A stretch of 64,000 nucleotides of DNA from Pseudomonadales bacterium (GTDB taxonomy: Bacteria; Pseudomonadota; Gammaproteobacteria; Pseudomonadales; Ketobacteraceae): NCBI GenBank assembly GCA_002708905.1, contig PAPM01000029.1, forward strand, positions 62,001-126,000, in the 5' to 3' direction. Positions within the stretch are counted from its first letter, which is position 1. Each line of letters starts with the position of its first letter. Made by a program: the position numbers and the translations under genes. The notes beneath the pieces were generated by a model. That model did no database searches. It was not told the DNA's origin and saw only the letters and a program-made list of their open reading frames with translations. Below are positions 9,146 through 18,439 of this stretch, in pieces.

Positions 9146-10156
9146 ATGGAAATCATTAAAACCCTTGGCGAATTCATCATCGACAACCAGAAGGAATACC
9201 CGGAAGCCAGCGGCGAGCTGACCTCCCTGTTCTCTTCCATTCGATTGGCCGCCAAAATTTTGCATCGGGAAATCAACAAAGCTGGCCTGGCGGACATTAC
9301 CGGTGCCGCCGGCGATCAAAACGTGCAAGGGGAAGACCAGCAGAAACTGGACGTCTACGCCAATGAACGTTTCAAGAATGCCCTGGCCCAGCGGGGCGTG
9401 GTCTGCGGCATTGCCTCAGAAGAAGAGGAAGAATTCGTCAAGTTCGAAGAAACCAAAAACTGCGATGGCAAATACGTGGTGTTGATCGATCCACTGGACG
9501 GCTCCTCCAACATCGACGTAAACGTTTCTGTGGGTACCATTTTCAGCGTATACAAGCGTGTGTCCCCTGTGGGCAGCCAGGTGACCGAAGCGGACTTCCT
9601 GCAACCGGGCCATAAGCAAATTGCAGCCGGCTATGTGATCTACGGTTCCTCCACCATGCTGGTGTACTCCACCGGTAACGGCGTTAACGGTTTCACTTAC
9701 GATCCCACCATCGGTGTGTTCTGCCTGTCCCACCCCAACTTCCAGATTCCCAAAACCGGTACCATTTATTCCATCAACGAAGGCAACTACGTGCACTTCC
9801 CGGAAGGCGTGAAGAAGTACATCAAATACTGCCAGGAAGAAGATAAAGAGACCAAGCGTCCTTACACTTCCCGTTATATCGGCTCTCTGGTGTCGGATTT
9901 CCATCGTAACCTGATCAAGGGTGGTATCTATCTGTATCCCACCTCCAGCCGTTATCCGGAAGGTAAACTGCGCCTGTTGTATGAGTGCAACCCTATGGCG
10001 TACCTGATCGAACAGGCCGGGGGTATTGCCACTGCCGGACCCGGCAAACGCATCCTGGATATCGAGCCCACTACGCTGCATCAGCGTTGCCCGTTGTTTG
10101 TAGGTTCACCGGAAATGGTGAACAAGCTGAACGAGTTCATCTCTGAGTTTGGTTGA
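9146..10156 (+). CDS. fbp: Fructose-1,6-bisphosphatase class I
   Basis: The 336-residue enzyme removes the 1-phosphate of fructose 1,6-bisphosphate in gluconeogenesis. The metal-binding signature [19 protein letters not shown] (about residues 113-131) is complete. The substrate-binding segments [14 protein letters not shown] and [20 protein letters not shown] and the C-terminal [10 protein letters not shown] are canonical. Its length equals the E. coli enzyme (332) within a few residues. The 9-bp gap to the following sugar dehydrogenase suggests cotranscription. Together with pckA it equips the cell to make sugars from non-sugar carbon. Confidence 0.97.
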   Translation: MEIIKTLGEFIIDNQKEYPEASGELTSLFSSIRLAAKILHREINKAGLADITGAAGDQNVQGEDQQKLDVYANERFKNALAQRGVVCGIASEEEEEFVKFEETKNCDGKYVVLIDPLDGSSNIDVNVSVGTIFSVYKRVSPVGSQVTEADFLQPGHKQIAAGYVIYGSSTMLVYSTGNGVNGFTYDPTIGVFCLSHPNFQIPKTGTIYSINEGNYVHFPEGVKKYIKYCQEEDKETKRPYTSRYIGSLVSDFHRNLIKGGIYLYPTSSRYPEGKLRLLYECNPMAYLIEQAGGIATAGPGKRILDIEPTTLHQRCPLFVGSPEMVNKLNEFISEFG

Positions 10157-10165
10157 TCGCTTGTC

Positions 10166-11254
10166 ATGCGCATCCTGATCCTGACTGCGGGCCTGTTGTT
10201 TTCCACACTGCTGATGGCAGTGGAAACCCAGCAGGCCCGCGTTCAGGTGGAAGTGGTGGCGAGCAAACTGGATCACCCCTGGGGCCTGGACTTTCTGGCG
10301 GACGGACGCTTGCTGGTGAGCGAACGCTCGGGGCAATTGCGCACCGTCACCAACGGTAAGGTCAGTGATCCCATTCAGGGCCTACCGGAAATCTGGGTAG
10401 GTGGTCAGGGCGGTCTGCTGGATGTGGCGGTCCACCAGGAATGGATTTATTTCAGTTACTCCGAACCCGGCACCCTGCCCCTCACCAACTCTACCGCCGT
10501 CGCACGGGCCAAACTGCAACAAAACCGGCTCACCGATTTGCAGGTGATTTTCAGCCAGCAGCCCAAGTATGTATCCCGCGCCCACTTCGGCTCCCGCCTG
10601 GCGTTCGATAGCGAAGGCCATCTGTTTATTACCTTAGGGGATCGCTACCTGCCCAGGGACGATGCCCAGACCCTGGATAACCACCACGGCAAGATCGTGC
10701 GCATATGGGCCGACGGTCGTGTGCCCAAAGATAACCCGTTTGTTGCGCAGAAAGGCGCCCTGCCGGAGATCTGGTCCATCGGCCATCGCAACCTTCAAGG
10801 TGCGGCTATTCACCCGGTAACCGGAAAACTGTGGACCCACGAGCACGGTCCGCGTGGCGGTGATGAAATCAACATCCCTGCGCCGGGTAAGAATTACGGC
10901 TGGCCGGTGATAACTTATGGGGAAGAATACAGCGGCGGCAAAATTGGTGAAGGCACCGAAAAAGCCGGCATGGAGCAACCGGTCCATTACTGGGTGCCCT
11001 CCATTGCTCCGTCGGGTATGGCATTCTACACCGGCGACAAGTTTCCCAAATGGAAAGGGGATCTGTTTGTGGGCTCCCTGAAATTCCGTCAACTGGTGCG
11101 ACTGGAACTGGATGGCGATAAAGTCGTTGCCGAAGAACGCATACTGGAGGACGAAATTGGCGAACGGATTCGCGATGTGGTGCAAGGCCCCGACGGCTTC
11201 CTGTATTTGCTCACCGACAGCGATAACGGAAAAATCATTCGCCTGACGCCATGA
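10166..11254 (+). CDS. Periplasmic PQQ-dependent aldose sugar dehydrogenase (YliI-like)
   Basis: A 362-residue protein with a signal peptide (residues 1-18, MRILILTAGLLFSTLLMA) followed by the glucose/sorbosone dehydrogenase six-bladed beta-propeller. Family markers are HPWGLDFLADGRLLVSER, the SRAHFGSRLAF segment, WSIGHRNLQG, EHGPRGGDE and the C-terminal VVQGPDGFLYLLTDSDNG. Relatives such as E. coli YliI use PQQ and calcium to oxidise aldose sugars in the periplasm. No PQQ synthesis genes are in this window. It follows fbp by 9 bp, and its stop codon overlaps the start of the next gene (ATGA), so fbp, this gene and the acetyltransferase may be one transcript. Confidence 0.88.
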   Translation: MRILILTAGLLFSTLLMAVETQQARVQVEVVASKLDHPWGLDFLADGRLLVSERSGQLRTVTNGKVSDPIQGLPEIWVGGQGGLLDVAVHQEWIYFSYSEPGTLPLTNSTAVARAKLQQNRLTDLQVIFSQQPKYVSRAHFGSRLAFDSEGHLFITLGDRYLPRDDAQTLDNHHGKIVRIWADGRVPKDNPFVAQKGALPEIWSIGHRNLQGAAIHPVTGKLWTHEHGPRGGDEINIPAPGKNYGWPVITYGEEYSGGKIGEGTEKAGMEQPVHYWVPSIAPSGMAFYTGDKFPKWKGDLFVGSLKFRQLVRLELDGDKVVAEERILEDEIGERIRDVVQGPDGFLYLLTDSDNGKIIRLTP

Positions 11255-11751
11255 CGACTCACCCTGAAAAAATCGATACCATCATTGTCGATTACCACAA
11301 CCCTGTGCATGCACAACACCTGATTGATTTGCTGGACCACTATGCACGAGACCCTATGGGTGGTGGCCAGCCTCTGCGGGAAGCAGTGAAGTCCACTCTG
11401 GTGGAGGAACTAGCCAAACGCAACTTTGCATTCAGTCTGCTGTGTTACATGGACGAAAAACCGGTCGCCCTCACCAATTTTTTCGAGGGCTTTTCCACTT
11501 TCGCCGCCAAACCGCTTATCAACATCCACGACATCGTGGTCCACCGAGGCTATCGGGGCCGGGGATTAAGCCAGGCCCTGCTCACCAAGGTAGAACAAAT
11601 CGCCCGTCATCGGGGCTGTTGCAAGGTTACCCTGGAGGTCCTCTCTGGTAATACCGTTGCCCGGGGTGCCTATGAAAAGTTTGGCTTTGAACTCTACCAA
11701 CTGGATCCCGCCACCGGTCAGGCTCAGTTCTGGCAAAAATTTCTCACCTAA
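11251..11751 (+). CDS. GNAT family N-acetyltransferase
   Basis: A 166-residue acetyltransferase of the Gcn5 fold. The acetyl-CoA pyrophosphate loop is seen in IVVHRGYRGRGLSQALL (about residues 92-108). The C-terminal GNTVARGAYEKFGFELYQ is the typical beta6-beta7 segment. The start overlaps the preceding stop by four bases, so translation is probably coupled to the sugar dehydrogenase gene. The substrate is not deducible. Downstream is an independent-looking three-gene run. Confidence 0.85.
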   Translation: MTTHPEKIDTIIVDYHNPVHAQHLIDLLDHYARDPMGGGQPLREAVKSTLVEELAKRNFAFSLLCYMDEKPVALTNFFEGFSTFAAKPLINIHDIVVHRGYRGRGLSQALLTKVEQIARHRGCCKVTLEVLSGNTVARGAYEKFGFELYQLDPATGQAQFWQKFLT

Positions 11752-11819
11752 AGACCATTGCCAGCCTGGGGATTTCGGTATATTAGTGACGTTTCCATCC
11801 AATCAGCCAGGAAGTCGTT

Positions 11820-12173
11820 ATGGAAACACTGGAAGAGGAATTACGCACCACAGCCCTAGAGTTTGGTGCCCGCATTGTGGCCCGGGAATTTGAAGCCGCC
11901 CATGCCCTGCTATCCCCCCAATTGGCGTCGGAAATCAGTCCCGGCGACCTGGAGCACGAATTCGATGAAATGATCGTGCACTTTGATACCGAAGACGCAG
12001 CGCCGGTGCCGGATGCCCTGCAGAAAGTGGACGAAGACGATTTCGGTGTGTGGGTGTACATGCCCATCGAAGGCGACGGCGAACTGGAAGCCATTAACCT
12101 TGCTCTGAAGAAAGAAGATGGCCAGTACCGCATTACCGACATCGAATGGGGCAAAGTCTGGAAAGGGGCATGA
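11820..12173 (+). CDS. Small acidic protein, possible NTF2/SnoaL-like fold
   Basis: I do not recognise the family with certainty. The 117 residues are strongly acidic. A helical first half (about 1-60) contains IVAREFEAAHALLSP, an arrangement seen in NTF2-like (SnoaL/DUF-type) proteins where this helix lines a pocket. A beta-rich second half has VWVYMPIEG, INLALKKEDGQYRITDIEWGKVW. No signal peptide or membrane segment is present, so it is cytoplasmic. Its TGA overlaps the ATG of the next gene, implying coupled translation with the ICMT-like methyltransferase. Confidence 0.7.
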   Translation: METLEEELRTTALEFGARIVAREFEAAHALLSPQLASEISPGDLEHEFDEMIVHFDTEDAAPVPDALQKVDEDDFGVWVYMPIEGDGELEAINLALKKEDGQYRITDIEWGKVWKGA

Positions 12174-12643
12174 GTGCTGCCATGTCAGCCCTGGAACTGA
12201 AAATACCACCGCTGGCCCTGGTGCCCCTGTTTGGTTTGCTGATGTTCGCGTTAGCCTGGTTTACCCCTGAACTGGGCATTCCTGCCCACTGGCGTTTCTG
12301 GAATACGGGGCTACTGGCCGTGCTGGGGTTTGCCGTTGCCCTGGCCGGGGTGATCAGCTTTCGCCTGGCCCGTACCACGGTTAATCCCCTCAATCCCCAC
12401 GCCAGCTCATCTCTGGTAATCAAAGGCGTCTATCGCTACAGCCGTAATCCCATGTACGTGGGTTTCCTGTGTTGGATATTAGCCTGGGGCGTCTATCTGG
12501 ATAATCCATTGGCACTGCTGTTGGGTCTGGCATTCATCCCCTACATGAACCGTTTCCAAATCATGCCTGAGGAAAAAGCCCTCACCAATCTGTTTGGCGA
12601 TGAGTACCGAACCTACTGTAAACAGGTACGCCGCTGGCTGTAA
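12170..12643 (+). CDS. ICMT/PEMT-like integral membrane methyltransferase
   Basis: A 157-residue membrane protein of the isoprenylcysteine carboxyl methyltransferase-like family. It has three to four transmembrane helices and the signature GVYRYSRNPMYVGFLCW, which binds SAM at the membrane interface, then EEKALTNLFGDEYRTYCKQVRRWL, the classic C-terminal end (E, Y and R invariant). The frame is open from 12146, but the ATG at 12170 overlaps the previous stop (ATGA) and has AAAGGGG before it. Bacterial members methylate small lipophilic or membrane substrates; none can be named here. Confidence 0.85.
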   Translation: MSAAMSALELKIPPLALVPLFGLLMFALAWFTPELGIPAHWRFWNTGLLAVLGFAVALAGVISFRLARTTVNPLNPHASSSLVIKGVYRYSRNPMYVGFLCWILAWGVYLDNPLALLLGLAFIPYMNRFQIMPEEKALTNLFGDEYRTYCKQVRRWL

Positions 12644-12708
12644 CCCCCTTTACTTTGAGACAGAAACAAGGTTATCGTCTCAAGCATAATAAATAGGGGG
12701 CTCTTGCT

Positions 12709-13587
12709 ATGAGTACAGCACCAGCAATAAAAACAAAGCCAATCCCCGCCGCTCTGGGACCAGGCACCCTGGCCTGGAAGCACGCCGGAGACAACCTGCA
12801 GCTATTAATGGCAGGTACCACCCTGCTACTGCAGGTCTCCCACCCGGTGGTGGGTGCCGGAGTGGGGGATCATTCCGTTTTCAAGAAAGACCCATGGGGG
12901 CGCCTTAAGCGCACCACCGAGTGGGGCCTGCGCCTGCTGTATGGCGGCCCGGAGGGATCACCCCAGGCCGGACGCGAATTGCGGGATCTGCATCGGGATA
13001 TCAAAGGTTCGGATGATAAAGGGCGACGCTACTTTGCCCTGGACCCGGAAGCCTACACCTGGGTTCATATGACCACTTACTACACGCTGGTGACCACGCA
13101 AAAATATTTTGGTGAGGCGCCCTTTACGCCGCAGGAGGAAGCACAACTCTACCAAGAGTGGGTGCAGCAGGGCCGGGTGCTGGGTATTCGTGATCAGGAC
13201 ATGCCCCAGGACCTGGACAGCTTCTGGGAATACTTCAACGGGATGCTGGAAAAGCGCCTGGAAGTAACGGAAACCGGGCGCTACCTGCTGGACGTGAGCC
13301 TCAAAGTAATGAAACGGCCCGCAGGCCTGAAATTCATTCCCAAAAAACTCTGGCGCAGTTTCTATCGCGGCGCCGGTAACTTTGCCTTGCTGAACACGGT
13401 TGCCACTTTACCACCGGCTCTGCGTGCGCAATACGGACTGGACTGGGACACAAAACAGGAAAAACGCTTCCGTCGCTTCTCGCGGGTACTGCGCGCCAGC
13501 CTGCCACTGATTCCCAACAAGATGCGTTACCTGGCACCGGTTTGCCAGACCCTGAAAGGCGATTATCAAAACCCGGTCGCCGCCTGA
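12709..13587 (+). CDS. DUF2236 / MpaB-type oxygenase family protein
   Basis: A 292-residue protein of the DUF2236 family, related to latex-clearing proteins and fungal MpaB, which include haem-dependent oxygenases. Markers are LLLQVSHPVVGAGVGDHS (residues about 41-58, a His in an early helix), FKKDPWGRLKRT, the RDLHRDIKG segment and TWVHMTTYYTL, whose histidine is a candidate haem ligand. No signal peptide is present. The ATG follows GGGGG, which is part of a possible hairpin. A strong terminator follows. In oil-associated bacteria these genes often sit near lipid hydrolases, as here, but the substrate is unknown. Confidence 0.82.
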   Translation: MSTAPAIKTKPIPAALGPGTLAWKHAGDNLQLLMAGTTLLLQVSHPVVGAGVGDHSVFKKDPWGRLKRTTEWGLRLLYGGPEGSPQAGRELRDLHRDIKGSDDKGRRYFALDPEAYTWVHMTTYYTLVTTQKYFGEAPFTPQEEAQLYQEWVQQGRVLGIRDQDMPQDLDSFWEYFNGMLEKRLEVTETGRYLLDVSLKVMKRPAGLKFIPKKLWRSFYRGAGNFALLNTVATLPPALRAQYGLDWDTKQEKRFRRFSRVLRASLPLIPNKMRYLAPVCQTLKGDYQNPVAA

Positions 13588-13632
13588 CGATTTAACCCCT
13601 TGCCTGGGCCTCACAACCCGGGCACCATTGAT

Positions 13633-13668
13633 AACGGATGCAGTCCAACCCACTGCATCCGTTTTTTT
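13633..13668 (+). terminator. Rho-independent terminator after the DUF2236 gene
   Basis: A 12-bp perfect stem (AACGGATGCAGT, 13633-13644, with ACTGCATCCGTT, 13652-13663), a 7-base loop CCAACCC and a run of T residues. It ends the upstream transcript 45 bp after the stop codon. Confidence 0.95.
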
Positions 13669-13703
13669 ATTCTTGATCATCACAATAACAGGGAGTAAGG
13701 AAA

Positions 13704-14645
13704 GTGAAGTTTCTCTTGAAACTGATCAGCGGAATGATCGTTGTGGTTTTGTTGGCCAGCGCGGGTATCGTGGCTGCCACATGGGAGCCGGACCGTTCGG
13801 TGGCGGAACTGTCTGAGCGCTGGGCGCCACCGCCTTCACAATTTATCAACGTAAACGGCCAACAGGTACACCTGCGGGATGAAGGTCCGCGGCAAGACCC
13901 CCTTCCCATTGTGCTGCTGCACGGGACTTCGGCCAGCCTGCACACCTGGGATGGATGGGTGGCCGAACTCAGTAAAACCCGTCGCGTCATCCGCTTTGAT
14001 CTGTTGGGTTTTGGCCTCACGGGTCCGGCGGCGGACGGCAATTACCAAATTGATGCGTACGTGGATTTCGTGATCGATGTGATGGATGCCCTCAAGGTGG
14101 ATCAGTTCGTGTTGGGGGGAAATTCCCTCGGCGGCAGTATCGCCTGGCGAACCGCGTCGGCCCATCCCCGGCGGGGGGAAAAACTGATCCTGGTGGATTC
14201 CGGTGGTTATCCCTTTCAAGCGGATTCCATGCCCATCGCCTTTGTGATTTCGCAGACACCGGTACTCAACCAGATCATGGAATACACCCTGCCGCGATCA
14301 GCCGTGGAAGCCAGTGTAAAAGACGTGTACGGCGATCCTTCCCTGGTAACAGCGGAACTGGTGGATCGATATTTTGACCTGTCACTCCGTGAGGGTAACC
14401 GCGGTGCCCTGCGGGAACGTTTCGCCCAATTGGAATACACAGATCACAGCGATCTGGTGAGGAACCTGCAGCAACCCACCCTCGTGTTGTGGGGCTCGGA
14501 GGATCACCTGATTCCCACCAGCATTGCCAAACGCTTTGAGGAAGACCTGCCCAATGGCAAATTGGTGATGTTCGACGGGCTGGGCCATGTGCCCCATGAA
14601 GAAAATCCTGCTTCCACCGTAGCGGAAGTTATCCGCTTCCTGTAG
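13704..14645 (+). CDS. Membrane-anchored alpha/beta hydrolase
   Basis: A 313-residue alpha/beta hydrolase with an N-terminal hydrophobic anchor (about residues 6-27). The oxyanion-hole loop is LLHGTSASLHTW, the nucleophile elbow GGNSLGGS carries the catalytic serine, the acid is in WGSEDHLIP and the histidine in GLGHVPHEENP. It starts with GTG preceded by GGGAGTAAGGAAA. The fold and triad are clear; the ester, epoxide or lactone substrate is not. The protein is probably held at the inner membrane facing the periplasm. Confidence 0.87.
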   Translation: MKFLLKLISGMIVVVLLASAGIVAATWEPDRSVAELSERWAPPPSQFINVNGQQVHLRDEGPRQDPLPIVLLHGTSASLHTWDGWVAELSKTRRVIRFDLLGFGLTGPAADGNYQIDAYVDFVIDVMDALKVDQFVLGGNSLGGSIAWRTASAHPRRGEKLILVDSGGYPFQADSMPIAFVISQTPVLNQIMEYTLPRSAVEASVKDVYGDPSLVTAELVDRYFDLSLREGNRGALRERFAQLEYTDHSDLVRNLQQPTLVLWGSEDHLIPTSIAKRFEEDLPNGKLVMFDGLGHVPHEENPASTVAEVIRFL

Positions 14646-14738
14646 TCACAACTTACTGATTTTCATCTGAATACCCTCCCCCCTCTTGCCACCGGAAGAG
14701 GGTCTGGCCACGGCCGCCCTTTCACAACTGGTGCAATT

Positions 14739-14757
14739 GATAATTATTTGCATTATT
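14739..14757 (+). promoter_or_regulatory. Fur box upstream of the siderophore uptake operon
   Basis: The 19-base site matches the classical Fur consensus at 14 of 19 positions: GATAAT on the left arm and CATTAT on the right arm. It lies 37 bp before the fhuC start, where a promoter is expected, so iron-loaded Fur should repress the transport operon. Confidence 0.75.
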
Positions 14758-14793
14758 ATTCAGTAAAAGTTTGGGGTTTTTAAGGCCGGTAAT

Positions 14794-15588
14794 ATGATCA
14801 CGCTGAATCAAGTGGGCGTTTCGGTGCAGGGGAAACGCATCCTGGACGCCGTGTCCCTGGCTCTGACGCCAGGCAAGATCACTGCCATTGTCGGGCCCAA
14901 CGGGTCCGGCAAAAGCTCTCTGTTGAAAGTCATGGTGGGTGCACTCAAGCCCAGCCAGGGCGAGGTGTGCCTGGATAACCGCCCGCTTCCGCAATGGAAA
15001 CGCAAGGACCTCGCCCTGGCCCTCGCCTATCTGCCGCAAAGTTCCGAGCGCCCCAATGGCATGAGTGTGGAAGAAGTGGTGGCCTGCGGTCGCTTCGCTC
15101 ATCTGCCGCCCTGGGCCAATCTGAGCCCTGCGGATATCACAGCGGTGGAAGAGGCCTTGCGCCAAACGGAGATGTTACACGGGGCCCGGGAGCCGGTGGA
15201 CAACCTGTCCGGTGGCGAGATGCAGCGGGTCTGGCTGGCCACGGTCCTGGCCCAGGGCGCTGACCTGCTATTGCTGGATGAACCCAATTCATTCCTGGAT
15301 CTTTCTCATCAACTGGAATTGATGGAACTGATCCGTCGCTTGAACAAGGAACTCAACAAAACCATTGCCCTGGTGATTCACGATCTTAATCAAGCCATTC
15401 AGTGGTGTGATGAAGTGATCGTTATTCAGAACGGTCGTGTGCATTCCCAAGGCCCCATCAACCTGCTGCAGGACCCTCTGCTGTTGCGGGAGGTATTCAA
15501 TCTTTCCTGCCAGTTCCTGCGGGTACCCGGACATCATCGCCCGGTGTTGCAGGCTCAACTGCACCGGCCTGTGGGAGCCGGCTCATGA
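14794..15588 (+). CDS. fhuC: Iron-siderophore ABC transporter ATP-binding protein (FhuC-like)
   Basis: A 264-residue ABC ATPase of the FecE/FhuC/BtuD type. Walker A GPNGSGKSS starts at residue 34, the signature LSGGEMQR at about 138, and Walker B LLLLDEP at about 158, with the switch histidine in VIHDLNQA. It powers import of ferric siderophore through the fused permease. The gene order ATPase, binding protein, fused permease is the same as E. coli fhuC-fhuD-fhuB. Its last four bases overlap the start of the binding-protein gene. A Fur box precedes it. Confidence 0.9.
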   Translation: MITLNQVGVSVQGKRILDAVSLALTPGKITAIVGPNGSGKSSLLKVMVGALKPSQGEVCLDNRPLPQWKRKDLALALAYLPQSSERPNGMSVEEVVACGRFAHLPPWANLSPADITAVEEALRQTEMLHGAREPVDNLSGGEMQRVWLATVLAQGADLLLLDEPNSFLDLSHQLELMELIRRLNKELNKTIALVIHDLNQAIQWCDEVIVIQNGRVHSQGPINLLQDPLLLREVFNLSCQFLRVPGHHRPVLQAQLHRPVGAGS

Positions 15589-16514
15589 TATCGGCTTACA
15601 AAAACTGGTTGAGCCTGAGTTGCCTGCTGCTGGCCTTTCATGCCCAGGCCATCGTGATTCAGGACGACATGGGCACCAGTGAATTCAGCGAACCGCCCCA
15701 ACGTATTGTCGCGCTCACCTGGTCCCATGCGGAGATCCTGCTTACCCTGGGGATCACGCCCGTTGGGGTAGCGACGGTACCCGGCTATCTTAAATGGCAA
15801 TCAAACCAACCCCCCTTGCCGGCGTCCGTGGTGGACGTGGGTCATCGCGGCAATCCCAACATGGAGGTGATCGCCAGCCTGAAACCGGACTTGATACTGG
15901 GCTACAACTTCCGTCATCAGAATCAATTAGGGCGGCTGCAGCAGATTGCCCCCACCCTGCTCTATCGTCAGTACCCGGGAAAGGCAGATCCGGATTTTCG
16001 TTATTACCAGCAAATGCTGCGCATCACCCGGGACCTGGCCCGACTACTGGATCGCAATGAGCAGGCCGAGCAAGCCATTCAACGCATGGAACGCACCATC
16101 CAAGCGGCCAGACAGCAACTGGCGGCGGCCGGTCTGCAGGATCAACCCATTGTGCTGGGCAAATTTGTCGGCATGGGTATGGGGCTCAGGGTATTCGCCG
16201 ATGCCTCCATGAGCGCGGATGTGGCCAATCAAATGGGGCTACGCAATCAATGGCACACAGGATTACCGGGCCGGGACTTCAGTCATATCCAGTTACCCCA
16301 GATGCTGGCATTGGGAAATTGTCACCTGGTGATCTTTGGTGACGATTCCAATGAAACTGAAATGATGCAGCGCTCCGCTATCTGGCCGCAGCTGGAGTTT
16401 GTGAAGAGCAACCGGGTCTACCGGGTGGATAACAGCTGGGGCTTTGGTGGCCCACTCTCCGCCACGCTGATGGCGCAGCGTATCAGCCAGGCGCTGCTGG
16501 AGCGTACGCCATGA
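15585..16514 (+). CDS. fhuD: Iron-siderophore ABC transporter periplasmic binding protein (FhuD-like)
   Basis: The 309-residue protein has a signal peptide (MISAYKNWLSLSCLLLAFHAQA, cleavage near residue 22) and the two-lobed TroA/FhuD helical-backbone fold: PPQRIVALTWSHAEILLTLGI and MEVIASLKPDLILGYNF in lobe one, then the long connecting helix and VLGKFVGMGMGL in lobe two. It captures ferric siderophore in the periplasm and hands it to FhuB. Start and stop both overlap neighbours by four bases (ATGA), so translation is coupled through the operon. Assignment to a hydroxamate rests on the neighbouring iuc-type genes. Confidence 0.88.
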   Translation: MISAYKNWLSLSCLLLAFHAQAIVIQDDMGTSEFSEPPQRIVALTWSHAEILLTLGITPVGVATVPGYLKWQSNQPPLPASVVDVGHRGNPNMEVIASLKPDLILGYNFRHQNQLGRLQQIAPTLLYRQYPGKADPDFRYYQQMLRITRDLARLLDRNEQAEQAIQRMERTIQAARQQLAAAGLQDQPIVLGKFVGMGMGLRVFADASMSADVANQMGLRNQWHTGLPGRDFSHIQLPQMLALGNCHLVIFGDDSNETEMMQRSAIWPQLEFVKSNRVYRVDNSWGFGGPLSATLMAQRISQALLERTP

Positions 16515-18439
16515 GTCCGGCCGCCACCCTTAACCCGATTCGGGTGTATACCCTGTTCGGCGGCCTGCTGACGGCCACGCTGCTGCTGTGGATTGCCATG
16601 CAGTTTCCGTTGGAGTTAGGCCCGCAACAAAAGCTGCTGATCCGCCTGTACGAATTGCCCCGTGTCAGCCTGGCGTTGATTTGCGGCGCCGCCATGGGAC
16701 TGGCCGGACTGTTGATCCAGCAGGTGATTCGCAATCCCTTTGCCAGCCCCTCCACCCTGGGCATCAACGCTGGTGCCATTCTGGGTGTCACCCTGGCCGC
16801 CAGCGTAGGCAGCCATCCGGGACTGTCGCCATTGGGTGGCGTGATCGGCGGGTTGCTGGCCGGTGGCCTGACCCTGTTGCTGTCCCATCGCCTTGGGGGC
16901 AGTCCGGTGCATATGGTGCTGATCGGCATGATCATCAACCTGGGGCTCAACGGACTGGCCGCCATTCTGCTGATGTTTTTTGAGAACTCCCTGGACGGCC
17001 TTTATATCTGGGGTGCCGGTAATCTGCATTTGCATGATTATTCCCTGCTGTGGTGGATCGGCACTCTGCTGTTGCTGAGCTTTCTGGGTACCGTGCCCCT
17101 AGCCCGTTCACTGGATCTGTTTGCCCTGGGGGAAACCCGCGCCGCCAGTCTTGGTGTTGCCGTGAAACCGATCCAGATCCTGGCTCTGTCCACCGCCATC
17201 ATTCTGGCCTCGGTGGTATGCAGCGTGGTGGGCATGATCAGTTTTGTGGGGCTGATTGCGCCCCATCTCGCCAATGGTTGCGGCGCCCGCACCACCTCAC
17301 AAAAAGCCCTGTGGAGTATGGCCTGGGGCGCCCTTATTTTGCTGGGGGCGGATGTACTGGCACGTTGGCTGGGAGGGGACAATATCAGCATTCCCGCCGG
17401 CGCTTTAACCACGCTGTTGGGCGCCCCCTGTTTACTTTATTTTTTGCGGCATCGCAGTCAACATGCATTTCACAATCCCAGCAAACACGCCTTGTCTCTG
17501 AAGGCGCCTTTTCACATCCGTGCAAAAACCACCGCTGTGGTAACACTGACGCTGATGAGCATCGGTATCGCGGTTACGCTGGATTTGGGTGAGGCCGGCG
17601 CCGACCTGTCGCTACGCCTGCCACGATTACTCTATGCCATCTGCGCCGGTGCCGGGCTGGCGGCCGCCGGCATGATCCTGCAATTGTTCCTGCGCAATCC
17701 ACTGGCCAGTCCGGATATCACCGGACTCACCCACAGCGGTGTGCTCACCGTGGTGGTGGCCGGGGTGTTCCTGTCCGGCATGAGTCAACTCAGCACCATT
17801 ACCTTTTCCATTCTCGGCAGCGGTGTCGGCATGGCCATCCTGTTGTGGCTGAATCGCGGCGCCTACTTTTCACCGGTGCGGCTGGCGTTAACCGGTATTG
17901 CCCTGACCGCGATCACCAGCACCATTACCCCTATTGTGTTCGCGCTCAGCGCTAATCAGTCCACCGATGCCTTGATGTGGTTGTCCGGCACCACCTACAC
18001 CGCCACCCTGCCCATGGCGCTGGTGTATGTTGGTTTCAGTCTGCTGCTACTGCTGCCATTAATGATCACCTGGCGTTGGATGAACCTGCTGCAACTGGGC
18101 AACCAGTGGGCCATGAGCCTGGGACTTAACCTGCAACAGAGCCGAATGATTCTGTTGCTGATCGCATCGCTGCTCAGCGGCCTGGCGGTCGCACTCGTGG
18201 GTGGCATTACCTTCATTGGTTTGATGGCGCCGCACGGCGCCCGTTTGCTGGGATTATCGAACCACAAACATTTGATACCCATTACCTTGTTGCTGGGGGC
18301 GACACTGATGGTGTGGGCCGATCTGGCCGCCCAGAAGATTATGTTTCCCTATGAAATTCCCACGGGCCTGCTGGTATCTCTGTTGGGGGGACTGTACTTC
18401 ATTGGCCTGATGTCATTGGGTATTCGCACACAGAAATAA
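16511..18439 (+). CDS. fhuB: Fused iron-siderophore ABC permease (FhuB-like, two FecCD domains)
   Basis: At 642 residues this is a double permease: two FecCD (BtuC-type) domains in one chain, about residues 1-315 and 330-642, each with roughly ten transmembrane helices. The duplicated coupling motifs are visible, for example RLPRVSL/RLYELPR near each domain start, the NPFASPSTLGI / NPLASPDITGL pair, and ISFVGLIAPH / ITFIGLMAPH. FhuB of E. coli (660 residues) has this fused form, whereas most FecCD systems use two separate subunits. With fhuC and fhuD it completes an inner-membrane importer that in E. coli also takes in aerobactin. Confidence 0.92.
   Translation: MSPAATLNPIRVYTLFGGLLTATLLLWIAMQFPLELGPQQKLLIRLYELPRVSLALICGAAMGLAGLLIQQVIRNPFASPSTLGINAGAILGVTLAASVGSHPGLSPLGGVIGGLLAGGLTLLLSHRLGGSPVHMVLIGMIINLGLNGLAAILLMFFENSLDGLYIWGAGNLHLHDYSLLWWIGTLLLLSFLGTVPLARSLDLFALGETRAASLGVAVKPIQILALSTAIILASVVCSVVGMISFVGLIAPHLANGCGARTTSQKALWSMAWGALILLGADVLARWLGGDNISIPAGALTTLLGAPCLLYFLRHRSQHAFHNPSKHALSLKAPFHIRAKTTAVVTLTLMSIGIAVTLDLGEAGADLSLRLPRLLYAICAGAGLAAAGMILQLFLRNPLASPDITGLTHSGVLTVVVAGVFLSGMSQLSTITFSILGSGVGMAILLWLNRGAYFSPVRLALTGIALTAITSTITPIVFALSANQSTDALMWLSGTTYTATLPMALVYVGFSLLLLLPLMITWRWMNLLQLGNQWAMSLGLNLQQSRMILLLIASLLSGLAVALVGGITFIGLMAPHGARLLGLSNHKHLIPITLLLGATLMVWADLAAQKIMFPYEIPTGLLVSLLGGLYFIGLMSLGIRTQK

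Noticed and set aside
14676-14702. Terminator after the alpha/beta hydrolase gene
   Set aside because: CCTCTT/AAGAGG can form a hairpin, but no T run follows, so a rho-independent terminator is not supported.
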